From NCBI RefSeq assembly GCF_035195345.1, contig NZ_CP136574.1, forward strand, positions 992,001-1,056,000: 64,000 bases of DNA, in the 5' to 3' direction. Below the pieces are notes generated by a model. That model was not told the DNA's origin. It worked only from the letters and a program-made list of their open reading frames with translations, and did no database searches. The DNA is from Flavobacterium sp. (GTDB lineage: Bacteria; Bacteroidota; Bacteroidia; Flavobacteriales; Flavobacteriaceae). The position numbers were made by a program, and so were the translations under genes. Positions 14,665 through 23,100 of the stretch are shown here, piece after piece. Numbering within the stretch: the stretch's first letter is position 1; each line of letters opens with the position of its first letter.

Positions 14665-14941
14665 ATAATATTTTTCTAACATCATCTTGTGTATAAACGT
14701 AACCATTGAAAACAGTTCTTGTTCCTCCATCTTTTAATATTCCTAAACTTGTATTTGGTTCTAATTTATCCCCAAAATAAGTACACGAATGTCCTTCCTC
14801 GCACCATTGTAAAATTGTTAATCCAATTCTATCTTGTGCTTTACCATAAATTGAATACGGCTTAAACTGACTTTCTTTCTTTTCAGTTAAAGTAAAACCT
14901 ATTTCTTTTAAAAATTCTTCAGTAAAAATATCTTGTTTCAT
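14651..14941 (-). CDS. Phage hypothetical protein, 96 aa
   Basis: A 96-aa protein (MKQDIFTEEFLKEIGFTL...) without recognisable motif. The preceding 149-nt intergenic stretch (14942-15090) contains further inverted repeats, including CCTGA/TCAGG at 15033-15044 nested inside CGTTTT/AAAACG. Confidence 0.45.
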   Translation of the reverse strand: MKQDIFTEEFLKEIGFTLTEKKESQFKPYSIYGKAQDRIGLTILQWCEEGHSCTYFGDKLEPNTSLGILKDGGTRTVFNGYVYTQDDVRKILSLTW

Positions 14942-15090
14942 TTATTGTGTTTTAAAAGCTACTGTTAACATTTGTTTGTATCAATAGCTACGGCAGTGAT
15001 TAATTTAATGTTTTGCGTTTTATTACCAACTTCCTGATGTCAGGAAAACGATAGTGTGTGTCAGAACGCTACTGCAACAATTATCCGCAG

Positions 15091-15288
15091 TTATTCATCT
15101 TTTTCGTAAATAAAAAATCCATAAATCACAATTATCAAAATGAATATTGTTAAAGAGGTTTTATAAAATCTATCTAATATCCATTGTATATCATCTTCGG
15201 ACCATATTTTTAAGATTATAGATAAAAAGAAAACTATTATACAAATAGCTCCTAAAATGTCGATTGTTTTTTCAATTATTTTTTTCAT
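15091..15288 (-). CDS. Small membrane protein, 65 aa
   Basis: A 65-aa protein with two hydrophobic segments at residues about 8-28 and 44-61. It lies 10 nt downstream of the exonuclease gene. Two transmembrane helices and a charged tail would fit a holin-like or inner-membrane accessory protein, but position in the early region does not favour lysis. Function unknown. Confidence 0.5.
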   Translation of the reverse strand: MKKIIEKTIDILGAICIIVFFLSIILKIWSEDDIQWILDRFYKTSLTIFILIIVIYGFFIYEKDE

Positions 15289-15298
15289 TATTTATGTT

Positions 15299-15850
15299 TT
15301 AATCAATTTTAAATATCCCTATTTTATATAACTCATAAACGATGTCAGCTTCATGGAAGGCATCATCTGCTCCTCTGTGTTGTTCTATATAACCAACATC
15401 ACCGAAGAAGTGTTTGTGCGCTTCTTCTACTTTCGGCCACTTATAACCTCTGGAAGTTTCTATTTTACAAATGTTGGTTGAGAGCTTCATCGGGCATGGT
15501 AGCTTTTTAGGGAACACAAAACCTCTATTTTCCATAAACCCAAAGTCAAAAGCGTTGTTGAATGCGGTTGCTCCATGCTTGTATTGGAAAAGCAAATTTT
15601 GTATTTCGGGTTTCAAAATATGCAAAGGTGTTGATGTTCTGATTTCTTCTACGGTTAAGGTGGAGTTTTGAATAATCCATGCTTTCTCAACTTCTTCACG
15701 AGTGATTCCCGTTTCATGAGTTACTTTGTCGTAGATGATTTTCTTGTTTCCGTTTGATAGGTCAAGTTCCACAATTCCGATTTCAACTATTTTACCACCT
15801 CTTTGAAGAAAGTCGGTGGTTTCGATGTCTAAGATTAATATTTTTTGCAT
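15299..15850 (-). CDS. DnaQ-like 3'-5' exonuclease
   Basis: A 183-aa DEDD-family exonuclease. The Exo I motif is ILDIETTDF (D7, E9), Exo II is in FNNAFDFGF (asparagine and aspartate), and Exo III is the H-x4-D type HRGADDAFHEADI near residues 157-170. It probably degrades or proofreads single-stranded ends during phage replication. It lies in the cluster of the phage sliding clamp. Confidence 0.8.
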   Translation of the reverse strand: MQKILILDIETTDFLQRGGKIVEIGIVELDLSNGNKKIIYDKVTHETGITREEVEKAWIIQNSTLTVEEIRTSTPLHILKPEIQNLLFQYKHGATAFNNAFDFGFMENRGFVFPKKLPCPMKLSTNICKIETSRGYKWPKVEEAHKHFFGDVGYIEQHRGADDAFHEADIVYELYKIGIFKID

Positions 15851-15864
15851 TTATTTTTAAGTTT

Positions 15865-16464
15865 TTAATTATCTTCTTGTTCAATTTCTCCTCTTTCTAA
15901 CATTTCCTCGTATTCTTTGCGCATGATAGGAAATAGCACATCAGCACATTCTTTACAATAAAGTTCTCCAGCTGAGTCCTCAAGCATTTCTGTAAGATTA
16001 AATTTTCCTGAACAGCCAATACATTCGTTTATATCAATGTCAGGTTCCCAAAAAGAGAGTTTTCCTTTTACGTTTAGGATTGGTTTTTCGTAGAGTACAG
16101 GATTAGCTAGAACCCAGTTGTAAATTGGTTTGTCATTTTTGTAAGTAAGATAAGGTCCTACTTGTTCGTATTCTGACTTTTCAGCCCAAATACTCGGATG
16201 ATTGATAACGCAATCGATGATGTCAACTTCTCCGATGATGGCTGAAAAATAATGTTGTTTTTCAAGAGTAATTCTATCGTGTTTTTCTTTAAACTCTTTT
16301 TTTTGTTCATCATTTAGTAATTCATCGTAACTACCTGCTTGTTTTCCTGAAGCATGAATATAAATTCTACCTCGAAAGTTGGTTTTCCAACTTCGGTTCT
16401 CGATGTCTTTTATACCGTGAGCAATTAGGCTCGCCCACGGTTGTTTTATTGATAGTGCTTTCAT
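15865..16464 (-). CDS. ASCH domain protein with C-terminal zinc ribbon
   Basis: A 199-aa protein. Residues 1 to about 140 are an ASCH domain (IKQPWASLIAHGIKDIENR, then YIHASGK), a PUA-like RNA-binding fold. The C-terminal part has CIGCS and CKEC pairs (about residues 150-175) that would bind zinc. ASCH proteins of phages are thought to bind RNA or act on modified nucleosides; which applies here is unknown. Confidence 0.75.
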   Translation of the reverse strand: MKALSIKQPWASLIAHGIKDIENRSWKTNFRGRIYIHASGKQAGSYDELLNDEQKKEFKEKHDRITLEKQHYFSAIIGEVDIIDCVINHPSIWAEKSEYEQVGPYLTYKNDKPIYNWVLANPVLYEKPILNVKGKLSFWEPDIDINECIGCSGKFNLTEMLEDSAGELYCKECADVLFPIMRKEYEEMLERGEIEQEDN

Positions 16465-16488
16465 CTTCTTTTAAATTTGTTTTTAGGA

Positions 16489-16809
16489 TTAAATGTCTTC
16501 AATAGTGTAATAAGTAATTTTTTTCCAATGATTACTTCTTTCTCCATCAACTTCGCATATTTCTTTTCGTTCAATTTTTACAGCGTGCTTTTTATCTTTT
16601 GGAAAATCTTCATCATAAAAAAACTCATTCCAATGACCAATTTTTATTTTAACTTCTTTCGGTTCTTTTTTTGTTCCTAATTGCTTAATTTCTTCTGAAA
16701 ATCTAGTAAATCGCTTTAACTTCAATTCATACTTTAAGTCAATGTTTTGATTAAGCAGCTCAACTATTTTAACCTTGTTTTTATCTATTTTATTTTGAAT
16801 TCTGCTCAT
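16489..16809 (-). CDS. Phage hypothetical protein, 106 aa
   Basis: A Lys/Glu-rich 106-aa protein (MSRIQNKIDKNKVKIVELL...) with a helical first half and a beta-rich second half. It begins 2 nt after the next upstream gene, so it is in the same operon. No family recognised. Confidence 0.45.
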   Translation of the reverse strand: MSRIQNKIDKNKVKIVELLNQNIDLKYELKLKRFTRFSEEIKQLGTKKEPKEVKIKIGHWNEFFYDEDFPKDKKHAVKIERKEICEVDGERSNHWKKITYYTIEDI

Positions 16810-16811
16810 AC

Positions 16812-17390
16812 CTAAACAATTTTGTTAATAAATTCGACTGGTGTACATTTTTCTCGCTCGGATAGGTTGTGGATAACCATTGCTTTATTTTTTATTTGAC
16901 TTAAATCAAATTCCATCCATATTTCAAAAAACAAACCATTTTTTTTAATGTCTTTGATTTTCATTTTTGAAACATCCATTGTTCCTGGAACACATTCTCT
17001 ACAATAAAATTCTTCGTCAGAATTCAATATCTTTTCTTCATTGGCTTGGTAGTATCGGTCCACCTCATCAAAGTTTAGCCATGCGACAAAGTAATCATCA
17101 TTATCATCAGCATAACCGCTTTTGAATGGCTTTGACACTTCAAACGGCTTAAATTTTTCTACTACTGATTTGCTGCACAAATAGTATGCGCATTTCAATT
17201 GGATTGAATCTCTGAAAAAGTCGTCTGTTTTTTGCTTTAGTTCCTCAATTGTTTTTCCTGTAATTTCTACTTCAAAGCGAGTGTTTAAATAATCATTGAA
17301 AGCAACTGTTTTGGCAATAAATCCAAATTTTGATGAACCATTTTTTGCAACTGGTGTCACTACTGGTTCGTAGTAATATGATTTTTTCAT
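16812..17390 (-). CDS. Phage hypothetical protein, 192 aa
   Basis: The frame is open to 17450, but the ATG at 17390 (MKKSYYYEPVVTPVAK) lies just past the end of the upstream gene at 17393 and is the likely start. The protein is mixed alpha/beta with a C-x2-C-like pair (FYCREC) near residue 135. No family recognised. In operon with the clamp gene. Confidence 0.5.
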   Translation of the reverse strand: MKKSYYYEPVVTPVAKNGSSKFGFIAKTVAFNDYLNTRFEVEITGKTIEELKQKTDDFFRDSIQLKCAYYLCSKSVVEKFKPFEVSKPFKSGYADDNDDYFVAWLNFDEVDRYYQANEEKILNSDEEFYCRECVPGTMDVSKMKIKDIKKNGLFFEIWMEFDLSQIKNKAMVIHNLSEREKCTPVEFINKIV

Positions 17391-17392
17391 TT

Positions 17393-17641
17393 TTAAAATA
17401 AGCTTAATTGTTGGTTTGTGTCGGTTTTTTCGGGTTCTACTTTTTCCCATAGTTCGGGATAGTATTGCATATAGTCTTTCAAGTATCGAAAAGCTGTGTC
17501 GCTTAGAACTGCGAAATCAATAAATTTCTGTTTAAATTTAACCAACGGCACTTTTTCGCCGTTGGTCTTATTTGCTATTAAGATGTTATTTTCTCTCGAG
17601 TAGAAATAAACATCTTCTACATGAGGAATAGGACTATCCAT
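17393..17641 (-). CDS. Phage hypothetical protein, 82 aa
   Basis: An 82-aa protein (MDSPIPHVEDVYFYSREN...) ending QLSLF, a close match to a beta-clamp-binding motif (QLSLF). Its start codon overlaps the stop of the sliding clamp gene (TAATG at 17639-17643). It may be a small clamp-binding partner; the motif is directly visible, the interaction is inferred. Confidence 0.6.
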   Translation of the reverse strand: MDSPIPHVEDVYFYSRENNILIANKTNGEKVPLVKFKQKFIDFAVLSDTAFRYLKDYMQYYPELWEKVEPEKTDTNQQLSLF

Positions 17642-18756
17642 TATTTCAACATTACAGGCATTACTAACATCAGTAATTCCTCTCCGTCTTCTTGTCCGTC
17701 TAATGGCATCAGGATTCCTGCTCGGTTTGGTTCTGACATTTCAAGCGTTACTTGTTCAGAAGTTGTATTTTTCAACATTTCCAACAAGAATTTTGAGTTA
17801 AAATCAATTGCAAAATCATTACCAGTATAGCTGCAGGTTAAAACTTCGTTTCCGTTTTTGCTCGTTTCCTTGTCTTCTGCGGAAATAGTCAACTCATTAC
17901 CTTTGAACCCTAATCGCATTTGGTGGGTTTCTTTACTCGAAAGAATAGAAACGCGATTTACAGAGGTTGCAAGTAAGTTTCTGTCAATGGTTAGTTTGTT
18001 TGGGTTTTCTTTTGGGATAACCGCTTCGTAGTTTGGATACTTAGCATCGATTAATCGACAAATCAATTCGAACTGATCAAACACGTATTTTGAATTTGAT
18101 TGGTTGTACTCGGTTACCACATCCACCTCAAGTGTTTGTAAAATTCCTTTCAAAACATTCAAAGCTTTTTTCGGCATAATGAATGAAGCTTCTTCAGTGG
18201 CTTGAATATCTTTTCTCGAATACTTCACTAATTTATGCGCATCGGTTGCAGCAAAGATTAAACCAGTGGTAGTTAATTGGAAATACACACCCGTAAAAGC
18301 TGGTCTTAAATCATCGTTACTTGTAGCAAAAATTGTTTTGCTGATTGCAGTCGAAAGCACTTTACTTGGAATAATAGTTCTTGAAGTTTCTTCCATTTCG
18401 ATTGCTTTCGGAAATTCAAGGCCAGAAACGTAAGCAATTTCATAAATTCCTGAATCGGTTTTGATTTTTAAAACGTTGTTTTCTAAAAATTCCAATACCA
18501 AAGGTTGCTCTGGTAGTGTTTTTAGAATGTCGATTAAAAGTCGAGCAGGAACACATGCCAATCCTTTTTCTTGTGATTCGATTTCGATGTTTACCTTCAT
18601 GGTAGTTTCTAAATCGGAAGCCGTTACTTTTAATAAATTCCCTTCAAAATCGAAAAGGAAGTTATCTAAAATAGGCATTGTGTTTGAAGTGTTAATTACT
18701 CCGCTTAAAACTTGCAAGTTTTTTAATAACTTGGCTGATGATACAAAAATTCTCAT
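17641..18756 (-). CDS. dnaN: Phage-encoded DNA polymerase III beta subunit (sliding clamp)
   Basis: A 371-aa protein with the length and three-domain plan of bacterial sliding clamps: N-terminal MRIFVSSAKLLKNLQVLSGV, the middle segment SNDDLRPAFTGVYF with TDAHKLVKYSR near residues 140-180, and a C-terminal VMPVMLK end close to the usual MP(M/V)R(L). It would tether a polymerase to DNA. The gene lies in the prophage early region and is probably a second copy next to the host one. It is followed by a gene with a clamp-binding C-terminus. Confidence 0.9.
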   Translation of the reverse strand: MRIFVSSAKLLKNLQVLSGVINTSNTMPILDNFLFDFEGNLLKVTASDLETTMKVNIEIESQEKGLACVPARLLIDILKTLPEQPLVLEFLENNVLKIKTDSGIYEIAYVSGLEFPKAIEMEETSRTIIPSKVLSTAISKTIFATSNDDLRPAFTGVYFQLTTTGLIFAATDAHKLVKYSRKDIQATEEASFIMPKKALNVLKGILQTLEVDVVTEYNQSNSKYVFDQFELICRLIDAKYPNYEAVIPKENPNKLTIDRNLLATSVNRVSILSSKETHQMRLGFKGNELTISAEDKETSKNGNEVLTCSYTGNDFAIDFNSKFLLEMLKNTTSEQVTLEMSEPNRAGILMPLDGQEDGEELLMLVMPVMLK

Positions 18757-18766
18757 GGTTATTTAT

Positions 18767-20101
18767 TTAATTTGATTCTACTAATTGTTTGGATTTTTTT
18801 CTTTTTTTGGGTCTGGCAATAGCACCAATCAAAGGCATGTTTTTATTGATGATTTCTAAAATCTGATCGTGGTATTTTGTAGCCTTATTATTTAAACCTC
18901 GAGCTTGCTCTACTTGAAGTTTATCAAGTGAAATTTCGATTGTTTCGATTGGCTTGTTTTGGATTCTTGCAGAAAGAATTAAGGATTCCTTTTTAGAATA
19001 ATATTCGTTTGTGAATACGCAGTGATTTAATATATCCCCTTCTTTTTTAAATTCATCAATGCTTTTAAGAGGAACTATTTTAATCAAACCTTTCTTAAAT
19101 TCTAAATCAAAGAATTTATTCATTCTCTCTATAAATTCGATTCTTGCTTTCTCTAAGTTTTCCTGACGTTTTAAAATCGCTAATCTGTTTCTTTCTTGCT
19201 CTTCAAGCCTTAAAATTTCACGTTTCTTTTTCATTAAAATATCGTGCTCTTTCATTAAGTTTTTAGGGCACACATATTTTGCATTTCGCAAGTCTTTTTT
19301 AAAGTATTTAAGAAGATCTAAATAATCAATGTAAATTCTATGGTCTTTTACTTTGTACTTATTTCGTAGGCAGATTTTAATTGATGGCCAGTAATTACTT
19401 ATTCGGTAACTATCACCCATTTCAAGTAAAGCATATTGCTTCGCTTTCAGTAATGTTTCAAGTTTTGGATTGAAAGGAATTAATCGAATAGCTTCTATAA
19501 AAGTCAAGCCTTTCAGATTGTGATTAATTCCAAACTTTTTATAATCAGGTTTAAATACTGAATCAGGGTGATACTTTCGAGCATAAACATCGTATTTTCT
19601 ACCACCATAACCATAATATCTTCCCTCTTCTCTAATTTCCATATCGCCACCCCAAGAATCACAATGACCACTGTTGTAATGTTTTAATCCAAACATGGTA
19701 ACTTTCTTATTTGGATCAATCCAGTACTGCAAAATTTCGTGAAGATGATATCTTACTTTCTCTCCTTTTTTATATCGGGCAATCAATTCGAAATTTCTAA
19801 CTACTTGGAATTCCTCAACTATTTCAGTAATGGCAAAATAATTGGTTTGTGTGTCCGTAGTGCAACGCGATTCTTTAATTTGAAGCTTTGTGCCACAATG
19901 CGGACAAACTGCTTTCTTTCGGCTTACTAATTGCGGTGAAAAGGTATCACCGCAATCTAAACACAACACTCTATTTTTGGTGGCATAACCTCGATGTTCT
20001 AAACATTCTCTGTAAGCCCACTGCTTTTGTTGATTAGAAATTGTAAATAAACTATTCGCTAAGTCAACAATTCGATGATGAAGTTTATTTCTCGGTTTCA
20101 T
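18767..20101 (-). CDS. PcfJ-like protein
   Basis: A 444-aa protein with an N-terminal zinc ribbon (CLDCG at about residue 48, CPHCG at about 70) followed by the PcfJ core, including LTFIEAIRLIPFNP, and the C-terminal segment EGDILNHCVFTNEYYSKKESL. PcfJ is named from conjugative plasmid pCF10 but is common in Bacteroidota phages next to PcfK. The biochemical function is not established. It lies 6 nt downstream of the pcfK-like gene. Confidence 0.8.
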   Translation of the reverse strand: MKPRNKLHHRIVDLANSLFTISNQQKQWAYRECLEHRGYATKNRVLCLDCGDTFSPQLVSRKKAVCPHCGTKLQIKESRCTTDTQTNYFAITEIVEEFQVVRNFELIARYKKGEKVRYHLHEILQYWIDPNKKVTMFGLKHYNSGHCDSWGGDMEIREEGRYYGYGGRKYDVYARKYHPDSVFKPDYKKFGINHNLKGLTFIEAIRLIPFNPKLETLLKAKQYALLEMGDSYRISNYWPSIKICLRNKYKVKDHRIYIDYLDLLKYFKKDLRNAKYVCPKNLMKEHDILMKKKREILRLEEQERNRLAILKRQENLEKARIEFIERMNKFFDLEFKKGLIKIVPLKSIDEFKKEGDILNHCVFTNEYYSKKESLILSARIQNKPIETIEISLDKLQVEQARGLNNKATKYHDQILEIINKNMPLIGAIARPKKRKKSKQLVESN

Positions 20102-20107
20102 AGGCTG

Positions 20108-20503
20108 CTATTCTGGGAATTCAAACGATAAAGAAGCTTGTTGTTTTTCTACTTTTGGCTTTGCTGGTTTCTTAACCTCTTTTGGTTGGTCTTGCACCGG
20201 ATTTTGTTTTGCTTCTTTTTTAGGTTTTGGAGCATCGATGCTGTGATTAACCACTACTTTAGCGCTTACTTTTTTACCGATTTGAATATCGTCTTCATCG
20301 TAGTAGTGAACTGCCATTCCGTAAATTTCCTCGTCTGCAAATCCCATTTTGCCTGATTTCTGAACTTCATTAAGAATGTAGGTTATACAATCATCGATGT
20401 TTTTGTTTTCCTTTTTCAAGGTAGTTGCGAATAACTCGTCCTTAGTTGCTAATTCTTTAAGGTGGTTTTCGATTTGTGCTTTAAATGCTGTTGATACGCT
20501 CAT
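20108..20503 (-). CDS. PcfK-like protein
   Basis: A 131-aa protein with a helical N-terminal half (SVSTAFKAQIENHLKELATK), the segment GFADEEIYGMAVHYYDED characteristic of PcfK-like proteins, and a Lys/Pro-rich C-terminal tail ending QASLSFEF, which is a possible clamp-binding tail similar to that at 17393. It pairs with the PcfJ-like gene downstream. Confidence 0.8.
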   Translation of the reverse strand: MSVSTAFKAQIENHLKELATKDELFATTLKKENKNIDDCITYILNEVQKSGKMGFADEEIYGMAVHYYDEDDIQIGKKVSAKVVVNHSIDAPKPKKEAKQNPVQDQPKEVKKPAKPKVEKQQASLSFEFPE

Positions 20504-20514
20504 TTTATTAAGTT

Positions 20515-20958
20515 TTAGTTGTTTTGAAATTCAATTTTTGTTTGGTATTTTCCGTTATATCCTTTTTCTTCACACTTTTTAATGAATTCATAAGGAGTTT
20601 CTGCTCCCAATTTCCTATCATCTATCAGTAGTCTTTCAAGGTCTTTGTAATAGAAAACTAAAAACCTTTTGAATGATTTTTTGAAGTATTGATTTATGAA
20701 TTCGTCAATTTCTTTGTTGGTGATTTCTCTTGTAGAAATTATTTCCCAGTTGTTTTCAACTCCTGTTCTTCGATTTTGAAATGGTATTAAGTCAAAAATT
20801 AAAGCGATTTGCATTTTTTTAGAACTGACTTTATTATAAAAACCATAACTAACTCTAAATGATTTATTTTTAATGTAAGACCTCAAGAAATTTAAATCAT
20901 CTTCTGAAAATTCTTCTTTCTTGTTCCATAGTTCTGTGTATTTTTTATGATTACTCAT
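20515..20958 (-). CDS. Phage hypothetical protein, 147 aa
   Basis: A 147-aa protein (MSNHKKYTELWNKKEEFS...) with aromatic and charged residues and no family I recognise. It overlaps the methyltransferase gene by 4 nt (ATGA) and is therefore translationally coupled to it. Confidence 0.5.
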   Translation of the reverse strand: MSNHKKYTELWNKKEEFSEDDLNFLRSYIKNKSFRVSYGFYNKVSSKKMQIALIFDLIPFQNRRTGVENNWEIISTREITNKEIDEFINQYFKKSFKRFLVFYYKDLERLLIDDRKLGAETPYEFIKKCEEKGYNGKYQTKIEFQNN

Positions 20959-22343
20959 TTCTTATAAGTTTCTGGAAGTGAAAACCCTTTTAATTGTCCG
21001 TAGGCATAGTTTAGTCTATACCAATCATCCATGTTTTTGAATTTTACGTGCATCGTTCCTTTTTTGAAAAACTTCACGTTAAAAAATCCAAACTCATACC
21101 ACTCATTAGGCTTAATTTCGAAGCTTTTTTCATGTTTTACTTTATCGAAATTAAATCTGTAAAGAGTTCCTATATCATTGTAATTCTTAGCAGTGATATT
21201 ACATAAGACTTTTACTAAATCATCTATTTTATTACCGCTATAAGAATTATAACGCACTTGTAAACTTCCACCTCCCCACGATGTTTCAACAATTCCTTCG
21301 CAAATGAATTTCTTGTTAAGCATATAACCTGAATTCGTTTTCCAACCTTCAACTCCAAATCTGTTTTCGTGGGTGTGTTTTGTGAAATTATCAACAGCTT
21401 CTTCTAATGCTCTATTGAAAGTCTGTTCTCGCGTTCCTACAATTATGTTGAGCATTCTATAAATGTTCTTCATTGTAAAAGGAACTTTTTCTTGTGTTTC
21501 AACAAACTTGTTAATGTCCTTCATTACTCCAGAAGTAACATACTTTTCCATATTTAGTTTATTGAAAATATGCTTCCAAGAGCGTTTTTGAATAATCTTT
21601 GAAAATTGCTCTTTTGTAGTAACCATTCTTTCGGAACTTATTTCTAAAGTAACCGAACTCATACCAATACCAGAAATTAAATGATTCAAAGCATCTAACT
21701 CATATTTCATTTTATCAAATGCTTTCATGGTTCCAACGTATCGGTTTACTAAAGCTCTAACTTCATTGTATTGAAGTATTCCGTTTCCTTGATCTTCCTC
21801 TTCTTCTTCATCCATAAAGAAACCTTCAAACTCGAATTCTTTACTTGCAAGTGGTTTAAAAAGTCTAACCATTCCAACCTCAACACCTGTTTTTCTTTCG
21901 GCTTCTGTAAAGCAATCACCTAAATTTTCAGTAATTCCATAATCTCTTATCAATACATGAAGCCTTCCATATTTAGCATCAATCGTTGAGTAATTACAAA
22001 GTGATACTATCTCGCAACCTTCTGGAGCAACTTCCCAAGCATGAAGAATGTGTTTATCAGCATTGGAAAATGGAGGATTCATGTAAATAGCGTTGATGTG
22101 GCTAACCTGTTCTGGTTTACATTGGAAAAAATCATCACCGATCAAAGTGGATTTTCTTTTTATAATTTCCTGAAGGTCTTTGTTTATTTCCATTGTCAAG
22201 ACCTCTTTAGCTCCATTTTCTTTGCAGAAATCAACAATATTTCCTTTTCCTGCGTGTGGTTCAAGTATTACTTTGTCTTTGCAATCTAATTGCATCATGT
22301 ATAACACCTCTTTTGGTGTTGGGTAAAATTCAGAATGAAACAT
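20955..22343 (-). CDS. DUF4942-containing class I methyltransferase
   Basis: A 462-aa protein. Residues 1 to about 190 form an adenine methyltransferase-like fold with ILEPHAGKGNI (motif I) and MNPPFSNADKH (motif IV NPPF near residues 88-91). The C-terminal half resembles DUF4942. Proteins of this layout are common in Bacteroidota plasmids and phages. It probably modifies DNA N6-adenine. Upstream lies the 16-nt repeat (22385-22400) shared with another phage promoter region. Confidence 0.8.
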   Translation of the reverse strand: MFHSEFYPTPKEVLYMMQLDCKDKVILEPHAGKGNIVDFCKENGAKEVLTMEINKDLQEIIKRKSTLIGDDFFQCKPEQVSHINAIYMNPPFSNADKHILHAWEVAPEGCEIVSLCNYSTIDAKYGRLHVLIRDYGITENLGDCFTEAERKTGVEVGMVRLFKPLASKEFEFEGFFMDEEEEEDQGNGILQYNEVRALVNRYVGTMKAFDKMKYELDALNHLISGIGMSSVTLEISSERMVTTKEQFSKIIQKRSWKHIFNKLNMEKYVTSGVMKDINKFVETQEKVPFTMKNIYRMLNIIVGTREQTFNRALEEAVDNFTKHTHENRFGVEGWKTNSGYMLNKKFICEGIVETSWGGGSLQVRYNSYSGNKIDDLVKVLCNITAKNYNDIGTLYRFNFDKVKHEKSFEIKPNEWYEFGFFNVKFFKKGTMHVKFKNMDDWYRLNYAYGQLKGFSLPETYKK

Positions 22344-22384
22344 AAAAATTAAATTAATAGGCGACCTTATCGCTTGTTAGTTGA

Positions 22385-22400
22385 AGCAATATTGGGTTGA
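22385..22400. repeat. 16-nt repeat AGCAATATTGGGTTGA, copy 2
   Basis: Identical to 14034-14049. It lies 42 nt upstream of the DUF4942 methyltransferase start codon. Confidence 0.6.
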
Positions 22401-22429
22401 TTAATAATACTGTGAAAGGGATTTTTTAC

Positions 22430-22858
22430 TTATCTGCCATAGATAAGAAGAAAAGCATCCCTCTGTTCCTGATTGGTTCGAGTGGTAATGCCTGTAAGTT
22501 TTTTGAAGAATTCGCTATCTTTTTTAGAAGCGGTTGGTTTTACTTTTACATGTGGAATATTTAAGTACTCACACATTTCGCAAATTTTCTTTGCAGTTTC
22601 AAAGTTTGCACCGGTGTATTCTCCAATTTTTGCATTGAAAGCAGCACTTTTGCCAGCGCTTTTATGCCAATTTGATTTGTTTAAAAATCCGCATTCAACG
22701 TAAACCGTAGGTTTTCTTTCCTTTTCCTTGTAAAATTTCAAGTAATCAAATAATTGAAAAAAGGTAAGATTGTCAATAGTTACATTGTTACCGTCTATTA
22801 TGGCCACTCCCGACTTATCTACATCGGGATCAATACCAATTAAAAATTTATCTTTCAT
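22430..22858 (-). CDS. RuvC-like Holliday junction resolvase
   Basis: A 142-aa RNase H-fold nuclease of the size of RuvC. Visible acidic motifs are IGIDPDVDKSGVAI (D10) near the N-terminus, VYVECGF (E55 region), and EQRDAFLLI near the C-terminus (D136 region), the usual D-E-D triad order. It probably resolves recombination intermediates made by the RecT pathway. Its start overlaps the stop of the upstream small membrane gene (TAATG). Confidence 0.8.
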   Translation of the reverse strand: MKDKFLIGIDPDVDKSGVAIIDGNNVTIDNLTFFQLFDYLKFYKEKERKPTVYVECGFLNKSNWHKSAGKSAAFNAKIGEYTGANFETAKKICEMCEYLNIPHVKVKPTASKKDSEFFKKLTGITTRTNQEQRDAFLLIYGR

Positions 22859-23100
22859 TATGCTAAAATTTTCATTACTAAATATCCTGTTACCGAGCCT
22901 AATCCAGCACCAAAAGAATAAATTAACTTTCTTCTAATGTCAGATAATGCGATTTTAGAAACGTTATAGCACCAAATAAAAGAAATAGTAAAGGCAACCA
23001 TAAAGATTCCTAAAACATATCCTTTTGTGAGTAAAATTGTATTTACAGATACGAGCATTACTTGCGTAAATGAAGTGGCGAATATTTTAATTTTTTCCAT
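22858..23100 (-). CDS. Small membrane protein, 80 aa
   Basis: An 80-aa protein with two to three hydrophobic segments (residues about 9-27, 28-47 and 61-78) and a short positively charged loop between. No family recognised. Its size and topology resemble phage holins, but the location among replication genes makes that uncertain. Confidence 0.5.
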   Translation of the reverse strand: MEKIKIFATSFTQVMLVSVNTILLTKGYVLGIFMVAFTISFIWCYNVSKIALSDIRRKLIYSFGAGLGSVTGYLVMKILA

